NCBI GenBank assembly: GCA_025349905.2
Contig: MU624568.1
Location: 1 to 51,993, forward strand
Reading direction: 5' to 3'
Length of the DNA: 51,993 nucleotides
Origin: Blastocladiella britannica
Lineage: Eukaryota; Blastocladiomycota; Blastocladiomycetes; Blastocladiales; Blastocladiaceae
Notes under the pieces: generated by a model
The model's database searches: none
Told to the model about the DNA's origin: nothing
What the model saw: the letters and a program-made list of their open reading frames with translations, nothing else
Shown: piece by piece, positions 1-12,581 of the stretch
How positions within the stretch are numbered: position 1 is the first letter of the stretch
Layout of the letters: every line of letters starts with the position of its first letter
Program-made: the position numbers and the translations under genes

Positions 1-20
1 CGACAACTCAGGCAGAACAG

Positions 21-2228
21 GTGCCAATCACGCTCCTCGAGCCAAACTGGATCGCGCATGGTATCGAGGCTACTGCGGTACTGAGCAACGACGACATCCA
101 TGGTGCCGCTCAGCCGAGTGCGAATCGCGCGCCAATTTACGCGCTTGATATTTGCCCAAAGAACGAGCGCCTGCTGACGGCCGGCAACGACAATACTCTC
201 CGCTTGTGGTCCATGGCAGCGGTCCTCGCGGGCTATAGTAATCCGATGGCCATGGAAGACACCGACGCGCCAACACGGCTCTTGTTTGTTGCCAAGTCCC
301 ATGAGGGTGGGGTCATGTGTGCGAGGTGGTCCAGCGGTACCGGCTCGCTGATTGCGTCCGTGAGCGACGACGGCTCTATCCTGATTTGGCGCCATGACTG
401 CACCCCGATCAAAATGTCGGCGTTTTCGTCCGGGACGGGCCAGGCCGCTCATTTCCCAGAGCGGCTGACGGTCGTGCGCCGGCTCAGCAAAATGACGTGC
501 GACGTGATCGACGTGGCATGGTCGCACGACAATCGGTTTTTGGCGGCCGCTTCGCTCGATAATTGCGTGGATGTCTTTGACGGCCAAACGTTTGACCGCG
601 TCGCTACCTGCAAGCACGCATCGTTTGTGAAGGGCGTTGCCTTTGACCCCGTCGGCGCGTACCTTGTGTCCCAGAGCGATGACGGCACCGCGGTGCTGTG
701 GTCCACCTCCACCTGGAAGCGCGACAAGAAACTGACTCATCCGTTCTTGCGCGACTCGGGGTCGGCGGCCGTCCTTGTGCGCCGCCCGTCGTTTTCGCCC
801 TGCGGGTCGTGGCTCGCATGCGCCAATGCCGTGTCTAACGGTCTGCACGTTGCTGCGGTGATCCCACGCGGCCGGTGGGGCTTTTCCCAATCGACATATA
901 ACCTGGTGGGCCATTCGGCGCCCGTGTGCGTGGCCAAGTTCGCACCCATCATGGTCCCTGACCCGCGCGCTACTTCTGCCTCTGTACCTCCGGTCCCGCT
1001 CCTGGCCCTTGGCGCCAACGACCGCAAGATCAGCATCTGGATTCTGGGCCTGCAGCCGGTGCTGGTGCTGGATGCGGCATTTGACTCGGACATTACTGAC
1101 CTGGCGTGGTCGTCCGACGCCCGCGTCCTGCTGGCCAGTTCGCGCGAGGGCCGCGTGGTGGGTGTCCATGTTCCTGCCAATCTCCAAGTGTATGGCGGAC
1201 CGGCCGTCGACCGTCCTGTCATTGATAAGATTCTGTTATCGCATGGCCAAAAGCCCACGGGCGTGCTCGACCACGCCAACGTCACCGAGGCATCGTCGCA
1301 GAGTGCCGTCGCTGGACATGCTCTTCCACCGCCACCACGGGTTACGGCGGCGTCGTCGACGACGCGGGACGGCCGTCGGCGTATCCAGCCGCAGCTGATT
1401 GCAACTGTTGTCCCGGTCCTTCCAAGCACCCCGCGCGTCCCATCAGCGATGGCGGCGGCTTCGTCGGCCAATGCATCCTCTGCTTTGTCGCCAGTCACCG
1501 CGAAACAAGCGGCACGGCCACCAACAACAGCGACGACAACATTGGCATCTGTGTCCGCTCGTCGCCAAATACTGTCGCCCGGGCCCCCACCACCGCCGCG
1601 CCGAGGCGTGCGCGCGTCAACGAGGCTCAGCGCATCCTCGGCCCGACCCGCCGCCCTTGATCGCCACCCTCGCTCCTCGTCCGCTTCCTCCTCCTCCGCC
1701 GCCACCCACCTCTCCCGACTCAATAACGGCTGGCCCCTGGCGGCCATGGCCGTATCCGGATCGTCCCGCATCGCCCACGAGTCCGCAACGCTGCGGGCCG
1801 AGTTTTTACTTGACCGGCGCGTCAGCACCGTGTCGGTGGAGGTGGTCGAGTCGGGCCGGCCGCTCCTGCCCGCGGTGGCCCTGGACAGCCCGCCGCACGC
1901 GGTGCACGTGGGCAGTGCCCATGTGGCGGTGGTGACGGCGGCGGGGACGTTGATGGTGTTTGATAGTTGGACGCGCCAGTTTACGGTGACCACGTCGCTG
2001 CAACCGTGGCTACCCAACGATGGTCCGGTTGGCGATGGTGATCGCACGGCGGCGGTGCATTTCGTGCCCGATCCGGACGCGCCGACCGCGGGCATGCCTG
2101 ATCTGGAGATTGCTGGAGTAGGGTTGGTTCGCTGGGACACGCTCCTGGGCGTGTTTCTGCTGGTGGATGCCGGAGGCGGTGGTGATTTGACTGCGGATGA
2201 AGAGGACGACGACGAGAACAGCGGCTGA
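21..2228 (+). CDS. HIRA: HIRA/Hir1-like histone H3-H4 chaperone subunit, 5' partial
   Basis: This encodes a nuclear WD40 protein of the HIR complex, which deposits H3-H4 outside S phase. The 735 readable residues open with PITLLEPNWIAHG, the usual HIRA start, then carry about seven WD40 repeats to residue ~400. A Ser/Ala/Pro-rich linker follows, holding GRRRIQPQLIA (about 1370-1402), which resembles the HIRA B-domain that binds Asf1. The last ~140 residues resemble the start of the HIRA C-terminal domain, then an acidic tail. No ATG is present; position 21 follows an AG, so I read it as an internal exon start with the initiator upstream of the window. The C-terminal part looks shorter than in animal HIRA. 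TBCA begins 63 bp downstream on the same strand. The identity is confident; the 5' boundary is not. Confidence 0.88.
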   Translation: MPITLLEPNWIAHGIEATAVLSNDDIHGAAQPSANRAPIYALDICPKNERLLTAGNDNTLRLWSMAAVLAGYSNPMAMEDTDAPTRLLFVAKSHEGGVMCARWSSGTGSLIASVSDDGSILIWRHDCTPIKMSAFSSGTGQAAHFPERLTVVRRLSKMTCDVIDVAWSHDNRFLAAASLDNCVDVFDGQTFDRVATCKHASFVKGVAFDPVGAYLVSQSDDGTAVLWSTSTWKRDKKLTHPFLRDSGSAAVLVRRPSFSPCGSWLACANAVSNGLHVAAVIPRGRWGFSQSTYNLVGHSAPVCVAKFAPIMVPDPRATSASVPPVPLLALGANDRKISIWILGLQPVLVLDAAFDSDITDLAWSSDARVLLASSREGRVVGVHVPANLQVYGGPAVDRPVIDKILLSHGQKPTGVLDHANVTEASSQSAVAGHALPPPPRVTAASSTTRDGRRRIQPQLIATVVPVLPSTPRVPSAMAAASSANASSALSPVTAKQAARPPTTATTTLASVSARRQILSPGPPPPPRRGVRASTRLSASSARPAALDRHPRSSSASSSSAATHLSRLNNGWPLAAMAVSGSSRIAHESATLRAEFLLDRRVSTVSVEVVESGRPLLPAVALDSPPHAVHVGSAHVAVVTAAGTLMVFDSWTRQFTVTTSLQPWLPNDGPVGDGDRTAAVHFVPDPDAPTAGMPDLEIAGVGLVRWDTLLGVFLLVDAGGGGDLTADEEDDDENSG

Positions 2229-2291
2229 TTGAATTTATTCCCTTTACTTCTCTTTGGTTCCAGAGCATACTTTACTCAATTATACATTATC

Positions 2292-2802
2292 ATGTCCAGC
2301 AAGGCCATTACCGCCGAAGAGCGCAACCTCAAGATCAAGGCGTCCACGGTCAAGCGGTAACTTATTATTCTTGCTTGGTCGCCAACAGTGGCGGAGCGTA
2401 TTTTCGACCAAGACAAAAAAAAACTCATACGCGCGAAAAAAAATAAAATAAAGACTGGCCAAGGACATCACCGTGTACAAGGAGGAGGCGCGCAGGCAGC
2501 AGGAGCGCATTGAGAACCTGGAGACGTCCGGCGCCGACATTCACGATGTGCGCAAGCAACAGGAGGTGCTGCAGGAGACGCTGGTGATGATTCCCGACAC
2601 CAAGCGCCGCCTTGAAGGTGCATTTGCCGAGCTGGAGGGCTTGCTGGTATGCCATATTTATTTGACGTAAAAAAAATGGAACTGATCAAGATGCATACGA
2701 CAATAGGCCACGGCAACACACCTCAAGGAATCCGACGAGTTTAGCGCGGCGGCCGCGGTGGTTGACGCAGTGCGGCCGCAGCTGGCTCCCGAGTATGAAT
2801 AA
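2292..2802 (+). CDS. TBCA: Tubulin-folding cofactor A
   Basis: This small helical chaperone binds beta-tubulin during its folding. Three exons join in frame: 2292-2356, 2454-2646 and 2707-2802, giving about 117 residues. The joined protein has the family pattern, with STVKRLAKDITVYKEEA, then KKQ-like RKQQEVLQETLVMIPDTKRR and a C-terminal helix ending at PEYE. Family length is about 105-115, so it looks complete. Introns start gtaact and gtatgc and end in aag and tag. It lies between HIRA (63 bp upstream) and the next plus-strand gene (58 bp downstream), so its promoter must be very short or overlap HIRA's 3' end. Confidence 0.93.
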
Positions 2803-2860
2803 ACATCTTGATTGCCTTTTCTCTTGCTCTCTTTCATCCCACATCGCAAAAAAAAAAAAA

Positions 2861-4273
2861 ATGAACGAATCAACACGCTTCTCTGCACGACCCCCTCTCG
2901 CGGCAATCGCCGAGGAAGACGGCGCAAATCACGATCATCATGACGCTCGACCTTCGTCGTCATCCAGCCGGATCCTTTGCGCGCACGACGTCTTGCCCGA
3001 GGATGTTTCAACCACAACAACGTCCACCTTTGATCCCGATCCGCACGGACGGAAGCGGTCTGTGACCTTGGACTTGGAGGACATTGTGGCCTCGTATTAC
3101 CCCGTCGCTGCTACTGCCGTCGACCCTGACGAGGACGGCTACCAAGAGGTCGCGGATAGGGTGGATGAGGATCACGACCACGGACTCGAAAACGTCATTC
3201 TGACTTCCGTACCGGACCCTCGCGATGCGCACATGCGGCAAATGCTCGAGCAGAGCTTGGCAATGGCCAGCGGATCGGATCCTGAAGCATTTTCGGAGCA
3301 CTTGGACGCCGTGCGCGTGATTGCGGCGCTACGGGACTGTGCGGTGGCCGATGGGGCCGGCGACGACTTTGAAGCACTTCTCACTGCCAAGCGCGCCGAA
3401 ATTCCCGACGCCGAGTGGGTGCCGCGCGTGATCGAGGCCGCCGCCGCCGACGCGCCGTGTCTTGCGGAAGCGTTTCTGGATCTAATTGGGTGGGCGGGTC
3501 CGGGCGTGGGCACTGGTGCTACCTCAGCTCTGGATCACCTGGATCTGAATTCGGACGAGGATGCGGACGAATCCCATCATCAACCTCCTCCCGGACTGGC
3601 CACTGGTTGGTTTGCCGCGCCGCCCGACCCGCCATCGACCTTTGTCCACCAACCGGTAGCGATGGCGGTAGCGGCGGCATCTCCCGTTGCCAACCCGCCG
3701 CCGTCGCGCTCACGCCCGACCCCAACCCCGCAATCCTTGCTCCTACCGACGTCGGCCTCCACGGTATCGTTCGACGACTTTGTCTTGCCGCCACTGCGGT
3801 CACCCTGTGTATCTCGGACCAGCTCGCCCGCCGCGCCCGGACCTCCTGCCACCAGAGCCACCGGCATGGCCTCCCCGGACATAATTGTCGACCAGGATGC
3901 AGCTTATGTGGAACATAAGCAGGACGAGGTGGACGAGGAGGAGATTGATGCCGACGCGGCGATTGCGTTCCGTGCCTCGCGGCTGATTGAAAGTTACCAG
4001 CACATGTACTCGACCGACGCCCATCCCCATTCGGCACTGGCGGTCGCCGCCGCACCCGGTGGGGGCGGCGGTAGAGGCGGCGGTGACAGTGATGCAGTGG
4101 ACGAGGCGGCGCGGTGGCACTGGCCGCACTTCAGTTCCCCACACGTCGTGGTGCCGGTGATTTTCCACAAGCAGCAGGACCCGAACCAGGTTGGAGGAGG
4201 CACAGGAGGACGGCGGCCGTGGTACGGATCGAGTTTGGCCGAAGAGCGGGCGGGACGAGGTGGGCCTCTGTAA
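2861..4273 (+). CDS. Uncharacterised acidic low-complexity protein, 470 aa
   Basis: This is a single-exon reading frame starting at the ATG just after a run of 13 A. I do not recognise a family. The N-terminal 100 residues are Asp/Ser/Thr-rich. Residues ~115-230 are the most ordered part: a predicted helical segment (DAHMRQMLEQSLAMASGSDP, then an alternating Ala/Leu/Asp stretch to AEAFLDLIGWAGP). The rest is Pro/Ser-rich, with an acidic patch and a Gly-rich run near the C terminus. No signal peptide or membrane helix is visible. Base composition matches its neighbours, and it ends 125 bp from the convergent methyltransferase gene. It is probably a real gene of unknown function. Confidence 0.65.
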   Translation: MNESTRFSARPPLAAIAEEDGANHDHHDARPSSSSSRILCAHDVLPEDVSTTTTSTFDPDPHGRKRSVTLDLEDIVASYYPVAATAVDPDEDGYQEVADRVDEDHDHGLENVILTSVPDPRDAHMRQMLEQSLAMASGSDPEAFSEHLDAVRVIAALRDCAVADGAGDDFEALLTAKRAEIPDAEWVPRVIEAAAADAPCLAEAFLDLIGWAGPGVGTGATSALDHLDLNSDEDADESHHQPPPGLATGWFAAPPDPPSTFVHQPVAMAVAAASPVANPPPSRSRPTPTPQSLLLPTSASTVSFDDFVLPPLRSPCVSRTSSPAAPGPPATRATGMASPDIIVDQDAAYVEHKQDEVDEEEIDADAAIAFRASRLIESYQHMYSTDAHPHSALAVAAAPGGGGGRGGGDSDAVDEAARWHWPHFSSPHVVVPVIFHKQQDPNQVGGGTGGRRPWYGSSLAEERAGRGGPL

Positions 4274-4398
4274 CACGCACTCCAACAAGAAAGGTAGCTC
4301 TGTATATAGTCCAAGGCGCGTGTACCTCGCCTTGTCATGTGTGGAAGAGTGTTTCCAATGTGAATAGTAAATGCAATCCTCAAGTCTCAGTCTATTTG

Positions 4399-6265
4399 TT
4401 AATGAGTCCAAGTAGCACTAGTACGGTCCTCTCCGCCGCTTATCGTTGTCGGTGACGACATCACGGTGCCCCGCGCCACCACCACCCGCGCTCCCGCAAT
4501 TCGCCACACGGCCCACCAGATCCATCCAGCGACCGCCCATTTCCCTCCGCCGGTGCCAGAGCACAGGAACCGCGTGATGTCTGGGAACACCGCGTCAGTG
4601 ATATCGGCGATGGACACGGCTGTGAACCCGGCGGCCATGAGCGCGCGCTCGTAGTCGGCCACGTCGCCGAGATTGGAGGCCGGAATGCCGGCAATCGCGG
4701 CCAGAACGCGGCCGGCTCGCGACGTGCCAGGGAGAAGCAGGTCGGCCGTCACTAGGACTGGCAGCGCACGGGACGGCGACAATGGCGGCGACGGGAAGGT
4801 GGTGGTGGTGCTCGATGGTGACGTTGACGGTGACCCAACTGGGCCTCGCGCAAGCATGACTGGCCCCATTGGCGTCGATTCTGGGCGCAGATGCATGAGC
4901 GGCAGTGGATCCAGCACCTGTGCTCGGTCAAGGGCTGCCGATGGGATGGAGGAAGAGGATGCCAGAATATCCACGTTCGCTGAAGAAGGCACGGCAGATA
5001 ACGATAACCGACGACGGGCGTGCGCGCCGACACTGCCTCCCTTAGTTGATGCGGCGCGAGAGAGCGAGCGGCGGCGAGAAGCGGCAGATCGCGTGCATGG
5101 AAGTGGGGCCAGGTGCGACGAGGCGTGCAGAAGCTGGTATGCGGCAGCGAAAAAGTCGGCGCGAGTTTGGTAATGGTCTACATACATGTGTTTCCATTGA
5201 GCGACATATATATCAATACATGTAAAATATGCGAACATACAGGCCGAGTCAATGCAAACAATGGCGTCGATCGGTGGGTGGGGCTCGAGCGCGGCCATGA
5301 GCCCCGTCAAATCGGTGGCGTCGCCTTGGTGCAGGCGAATGTGGGAGTCCAAGCCGAGGTTGGCGACGCGGAATGCCGCCAGGGAGGCCTGTTGCTCGGA
5401 TTTGGTCTGTGCGAAAAAGGGTCTCAGTTTGGTTTGGATCGCACAACACACATAAAGTAGACACACGTACAAAGCCATAGACGGTGCATCCGTATTCGCG
5501 GTGCAAAAGGAGCGACGAGTCACCGAGGCCGTAGCCAACATCTGTTGTCGTCGTTGTTGTCAAGACCGGGTTCTAGACAAGAAGAAAATGCAAAGGACCC
5601 GACATACCAACCACGCGCTTGCCGGCCACCGGTCCAAACTCGGCCACGACCCGCACCAAGTTACCGCAAGCAATGTCAAAGTCCGTGATCGGTGGTGGCG
5701 GGGGGAGCACCTTTGGATCAGCGGCATCGAAAAAGTCGGCCAGTGCCACCGGCCCGCGTTCACGTCCACGTCCTCGCCCGTCCACGCCAATACTGGGCGA
5801 CATCAAGTGCTCGCGTGCCCAGGCCAAAGGCCACCAAAACCCGACGTTCATGAACCCGGAAGATGCCGGGCGCGTGCTCAGTGACACGTGGTCGATCGAG
5901 TACATGCCGTCGCGGGAAAGCGGTGCCAGCGAATCAGCCAGGTGGGCAGCAACAACAGCTGGGTCGGTGCTCGTCAGGTCATGTGTGGGCGATGGCGAGT
6001 GTCCGGGGCTATGCGGAGGGCGGGAAGAACCAGTGGGACGTGACGAAGACGATGAAGACGATGAAGACGACGTTGCCGGTCCTTTAGAGGAGGGGTGTTG
6101 GACCTGGTCAGCGGTCAGAAGAGCGGCCAGAAGCTTTTGTGCCAGTGGCGGGCGGCGGTCGGGACCAAATGCAAGGTGTGACAGCGCATCCAAGAGGGCA
6201 GTCGGCAGTGGGGACGCGACCAGCGCGACGCCGGCCAGCAGTCCGCAGGCAAATGCGGTTGTCAT
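4399..6265 (-). CDS. Membrane-anchored SAM-dependent methyltransferase
   Basis: Four exons join as 6265-5608, 5541-5471, 5406-5241 and 5177-4399 (557 aa). Splicing restores the SAM-binding motif GKRVVDVGYGLGDSSLLL, then DAIVCIDSAYHYQTRADFF, the motif II/III region of class I methyltransferases acting on small molecules or lipids. The N terminus has a hydrophobic helix (residues ~3-28) and a Ser-rich run; NVGFW before the core is typical of this family. An insert of about 100 residues, rich in Ser/Arg/Pro, separates the motif III region from the final sheet. Near the C terminus KWAVAGWIWWAVWRIAG may be a second membrane contact. The substrate cannot be told from sequence. Its ATG is only 38 bp from the divergent ATG at 6304. 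Confidence 0.8.
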
Positions 6266-6303
6266 TCTCAATACTCTCCAAGAAAAGGACGTGAAGGCAA
6301 ATC

Positions 6304-6567
6304 ATGGCCATCAACATCCGCTCGCCCCTCATCCCCTCCTCGCCAGCACAAGCACCACCACCGCAAGCACCACCAGCACCTTTCCGAGCCCTGCGCCTCG
6401 CCTACGGCCGCCCTGCCCGCCGCATCCTTGTCTGGGCCGTTGCCACGACCATCTCCCTGCACCTGCTTCACGAGAAGCTCCTGCTAGCTGCCACCAATCG
6501 CCGACTGGACGCCGAGATTGCCGTACTTCAGGCCCGCGTTGATTCCCTTCAACAAACAAAATATTGA
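6304..6567 (+). CDS. Small single-pass membrane protein, 87 aa
   Basis: The frame encodes a Pro/Ala-rich N terminus, basic residues (YGRPARR), one hydrophobic helix (about 39-58) and a short C-terminal heptad-like helix (RRLDAEIAVLQARVDSLQQ). I cannot name the family. The layout, helix then short coiled coil, is like several mitochondrial inner-membrane assembly factors, but this is only topology. The stop codon lies 12 nt before the YOS1 ATG on the same strand, and no intron donor near the end would join the two frames. The two may share one mRNA. The start codon is also 38 bp from the divergent methyltransferase start. Confidence 0.6.
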   Translation: MAINIRSPLIPSSPAQAPPPQAPPAPFRALRLAYGRPARRILVWAVATTISLHLLHEKLLLAATNRRLDAEIAVLQARVDSLQQTKY

Positions 6568-6579
6568 AATTCAAAAGAA

Positions 6580-6960
6580 ATGTTTGGCCTCGGAGGCATT
6601 TTCTACTTTGTACTGTTGCTGGTCAATGCCGTGGCCATTCTGAACGAGGAGCGGTTCTTGGCTCGGAGTACCGTTTTTAAATCCTTTGCCATTTGCAGAA
6701 ATGTACTGACACCCATTTTCAAAAGTCGGATGGAGCGCCCAGTCCGTTTACGGCGACTTTGGCCAGCAGAGCGGCATGGACTCGGGCGTTAAGGCCAATG
6801 TGGTCACCCTCTTGTCGGCGGTGCGGACTCTGATGCGGAGTGCGTTTTTTTCTTCTTTCTTTTGCTCTGATCATGTCCATTTTGACACGTAAACCTCGGA
6901 GCAGTCCCACTGATCGTCGTCAACTCGCTCGCTATCGTATACCTGTTGCTGCTCGGCTGA
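6580..6960 (+). CDS. YOS1: YOS1/IER3IP1-type ER-Golgi transport protein
   Basis: Three exons join as 6580-6667, 6726-6839 and 6905-6960, giving 85 residues, the usual length for this family. The protein starts MFGLGGIFYFVLLLVNAVAI, continues with NEERFLARIGW, and ends RTLMRIPLIVVNSLAIVYLL plus LLG. These are the two membrane helices and conserved ERFL and RIPL motifs of Yos1, a partner of Yip1-Yif1 needed for COPII vesicle traffic. Both introns interrupt at phase 1 and each restores an Ile codon. The stop is 33 bp from the convergent stop of ARG5,6. The upstream small membrane ORF ends only 12 nt before this ATG. Confidence 0.95.
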
Positions 6961-6993
6961 TCCAATACACCTTTATTATTACTATTGCTATGA

Positions 6994-9682
<2,689 letters not shown>

Positions 9683-10222
9683 TCAGAGAGTGGGAGGAAC
9701 GCGAGTTGGATTTGTTGATCTCGACTAATACAGTAGTTTCCTTGAAATGTGTTATTCAAGGCGGAAGCTGGACAGCTGCGGCAGGGCCGGCGGGGTCCGG
9801 AGCAGCGGGCGGGGGAGCGGACGAGTGGGGGCGGGGGCGAGTTGTAGTCGTTTTCTTGCACACTCGGAAAAGGGCGGCGGGCGGATCGAATCGAAACTCG
9901 CGCGCGGCCGGGTGAGAGGGTGGGGGAAACGTGGAGTAAAGTAAAATGAACGAGAGGTGTCAGAGACGCGGTTGGGCACAGCAGCAAAAGTATGCAGACG
10001 GGATATGAGGTGGTGGCGGCGGGAGCGATGGTGAGGATCGAAAGGATTTTTTTTTTGTGAAAAACAATAATCAAACAGCTGCAGTGGTCGAAACACAATC
10101 TCCCTCGCAATCTCCCATCATTGCATAAAACGCGCCTCCTGATAATCTATTCCCACGCAAAGGCAAAAGAGCATAGCCCTTCGCGGTTAGCCCTTCCTAA
10201 AAGAAGGTACCGCCCATCAAAA
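9683..10222. other. Intergenic region between ARG5,6 start and ferric reductase 1 stop
   Basis: About 540 bp holding the promoter and 5' leader of ARG5,6 (minus strand) and the 3' end of the upstream ferric reductase gene. The part near ARG5,6 is purine-rich on the plus strand, and there is a run of nine T at about 10047. I looked for Gcn4-type TGACTC sites, expected for an arginine gene in many fungi, and saw none. A frame on the minus strand from 10110 is probably leader sequence, not a gene. Confidence 0.5.
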
Positions 10223-12581
10223 TCAAAACAACCGGCCATCGTCGATCACGGCAATGCCCGACACTCCACCGGCCTTGCGCACCAGCTCGCGGACGGGACG
10301 CCCGGCACACACCCGCACCGCCGCGCCCGGCTTGCTGCCGCCGTTACTGCGAGCCGCAGTGAGCTTGGGTGCATCTTGATCGGCGTCGAACCGGCGCTCA
10401 ATCAGCGCCCGCGGAACCGTATCGATAGCGTCATGGCAGACAAATGTTCCCTTGGATCGCGAGCGCGCCGTAAACGACACCCGCGCAAGCGTAACCAGCT
10501 GCACCGCGATGGTCATGCCAACAAAGGTCGCCAAGTACGGGTACAGACCGTACACGCGGCTGCACGACAGGAGGCGATCAATGTTGGTGGGCTTTTGTGC
10601 GCAGTACTTGGCATTGGGGACCGCTGGCACCACGCGCGCCTATGATATTTAATGGTAAGGAAAATGGTCGATTCAAAGAAGAAATACGGAGACATACCAC
10701 AACGTATATACCAAAGTACATGGCCACCAGGGTCAAGAACATGAGCAACCGAGCCGAGCGCTGGAGCGGGACCGACACGTTGTACTGCTCAAACAGCGGG
10801 TACTTTTCGTGGATCCCCGTCTCTTCCAGGATGCGGGCAAACCCGTGGCTCGAGAAGGCGGCCCAGTCCGACAAATCGGCGCCGAGCGCGAGGTACATGG
10901 CCATCTCGGTATCGTCCTTGCACAGCCACAGTTTGCGCACGGTGCTCAGCGATCCGGAGCTCTCCACAGCAGTGTCCGTAATCCGCTCCGATGCGGTCGG
11001 CTTTTGAATGGACGCGAGCGAGTCGCTGCTCTCCAGAAGCGGGTTGGTTGGGTGCATGAGATACTTGGAAATGCCCACGCCACCCGCAATCACCGTCAGG
11101 TTGTTGTCCGTGACCGCGTCGGAACCGGTGGCCGCCCAGTGCGAGTCCACGTGCATCGCCGGCATCGAGAACGGGCCCTCGACTCGCAGCTCGACCGCAG
11201 CGCCATCCTTGGTCGCAAACGAGTGCAGCTTGCGCGTCCAGGATCCCACCGCACGGATCATGACCGACACGGTGCGGTTGGGCGCCGAGTACGCGGCGAT
11301 CGAGAATGGGTGCGTGACATTGATGGCGTCCATCGGGTACGACAGCGACAGGAACCGGCCGGGAGTGTACATGTGCAGCAAAACATTGTCGAGCTCGCCC
11401 GAGTCCACGGTGGATCCACGCGCGGGACCGACGGGGATCAGTAGCGCCACCACGTCGTCGTTGACGCGTACCGCCGTCGTGGTCACGGTAGCGGCACCGG
11501 CCGCGCCTGGTGTCGCCGTCCACAAGCAAGCGACACGATCGATAATGTACAGTGCCAGTGCCGGAATCGTGGGCCACGCGAAGGACGGAATGTGGACGAT
11601 GGCAGACCCAACAAACAGCGGCCACAAGCGATGAAGCATGGCGAATACCGTAAAGAACCGACGACGGAAGGCCGGGATCGACGACACGGCCATAATGAGC
11701 AGCACGCTCGCCTGTTATTTTTTTATGTCAGTTCTGTTTGTATTTAATGCAAATAAATGATGACGCACCCCGAGAAAGCCAAAGAAGCTCATGGCACCAA
11801 AGTAGGCCGTGAACCGGAACTTGGCAACGAGCTGGCCGCTCGCGATCCAGGATGTCAAGATCATGGTGGCGTGGGTAAAGACGAGGAATACATTCCACCA
11901 TCCAACGCTGCGATGCAGCTTGACCACGTGCTCGTGAGCGAATCCGAGGCCGGACTGGAGCGGGGACAGGGCCGGCGAGCGAATTGCAAAGTAGAAAATG
12001 AGCATAAAGTTCCTATTTGATGTTGGTTAAGTGTGAGACTCCTTGATAAGCAATTGGAATAAAAGGACCACACACCAGGCAAGCGAATCGGCCATGTGAA
12101 AGCCATACTCCTCGAGCTTGTCGGTCCACAGCGACAACTTGGGCTTGGCCTTGGGGAACAGCTCGTAGCCGAGGACATAGGTCGAGTAAAAGGCCCAGAT
12201 CAGCTGCCAGACGTTTCCAATGGCAATGAGCACTTGGATCACGAGCACGCCGCGCTCGGGATTCAGGATACGCTGGACGGGGCGGACGCTACCCGAAAAC
12301 GAGGCCAGCGTGATGGCGGACGCGAGGAAGAGCGGCAGCGCGTACAGCAAGAGATAGGATCCATCCGTCACCCACACGAGCGTGCCCGAAGTGGACGAAG
12401 TGGCCAACGCCGGAGGCGAAATGAGGTAGACACCAAGAGCGCGGCAGTTGAAGAACAGGTAAACAATTGTGATCAAGAAGAGCGAGATGGCAGAAGGGAT
12501 TGGGGACGCTGCCTCTTCATCATTGGCACCTGAACCGCCGAGCTGCGGCGGTTTGGTGGAGGCAAGCGGGGCGGCAGTCAT
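10223..12581 (-). CDS. Ferric reductase-like transmembrane oxidoreductase 1
   Basis: Four exons join as 12581-12076, 12012-11769, 11711-10698 and 10639-10223 (726 aa). The protein looks like a FRE/NOX-type reductase passing electrons from NADPH through FAD and heme to an acceptor outside the membrane, typically ferric iron. After several N-terminal helices, splicing restores AIRSPALSPLQSGLGFAHEH, with VVKLHRSVGWW following, the heme-His core. HPFSIAAYSAPNRTVSVMIR is the FAD-binding strand pair, GGVGISKYLMHP the NAD(P) loop, and VRVCAGRPVREL the C-terminal Cys motif in altered form. Two extra hydrophobic segments (about 10680-10760 and 10490-10548) sit between the NAD loop and the C-terminal motif. 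It is a tandem paralogue of the next gene. The acceptor metal is inferred. Confidence 0.85.

Noticed and set aside
737..2140. 467-codon open frame on the minus strand across HIRA
   Set aside because: Low-complexity Arg/Ala/Gly protein without domain pattern; it is the antisense shadow of a GC-rich coding region.
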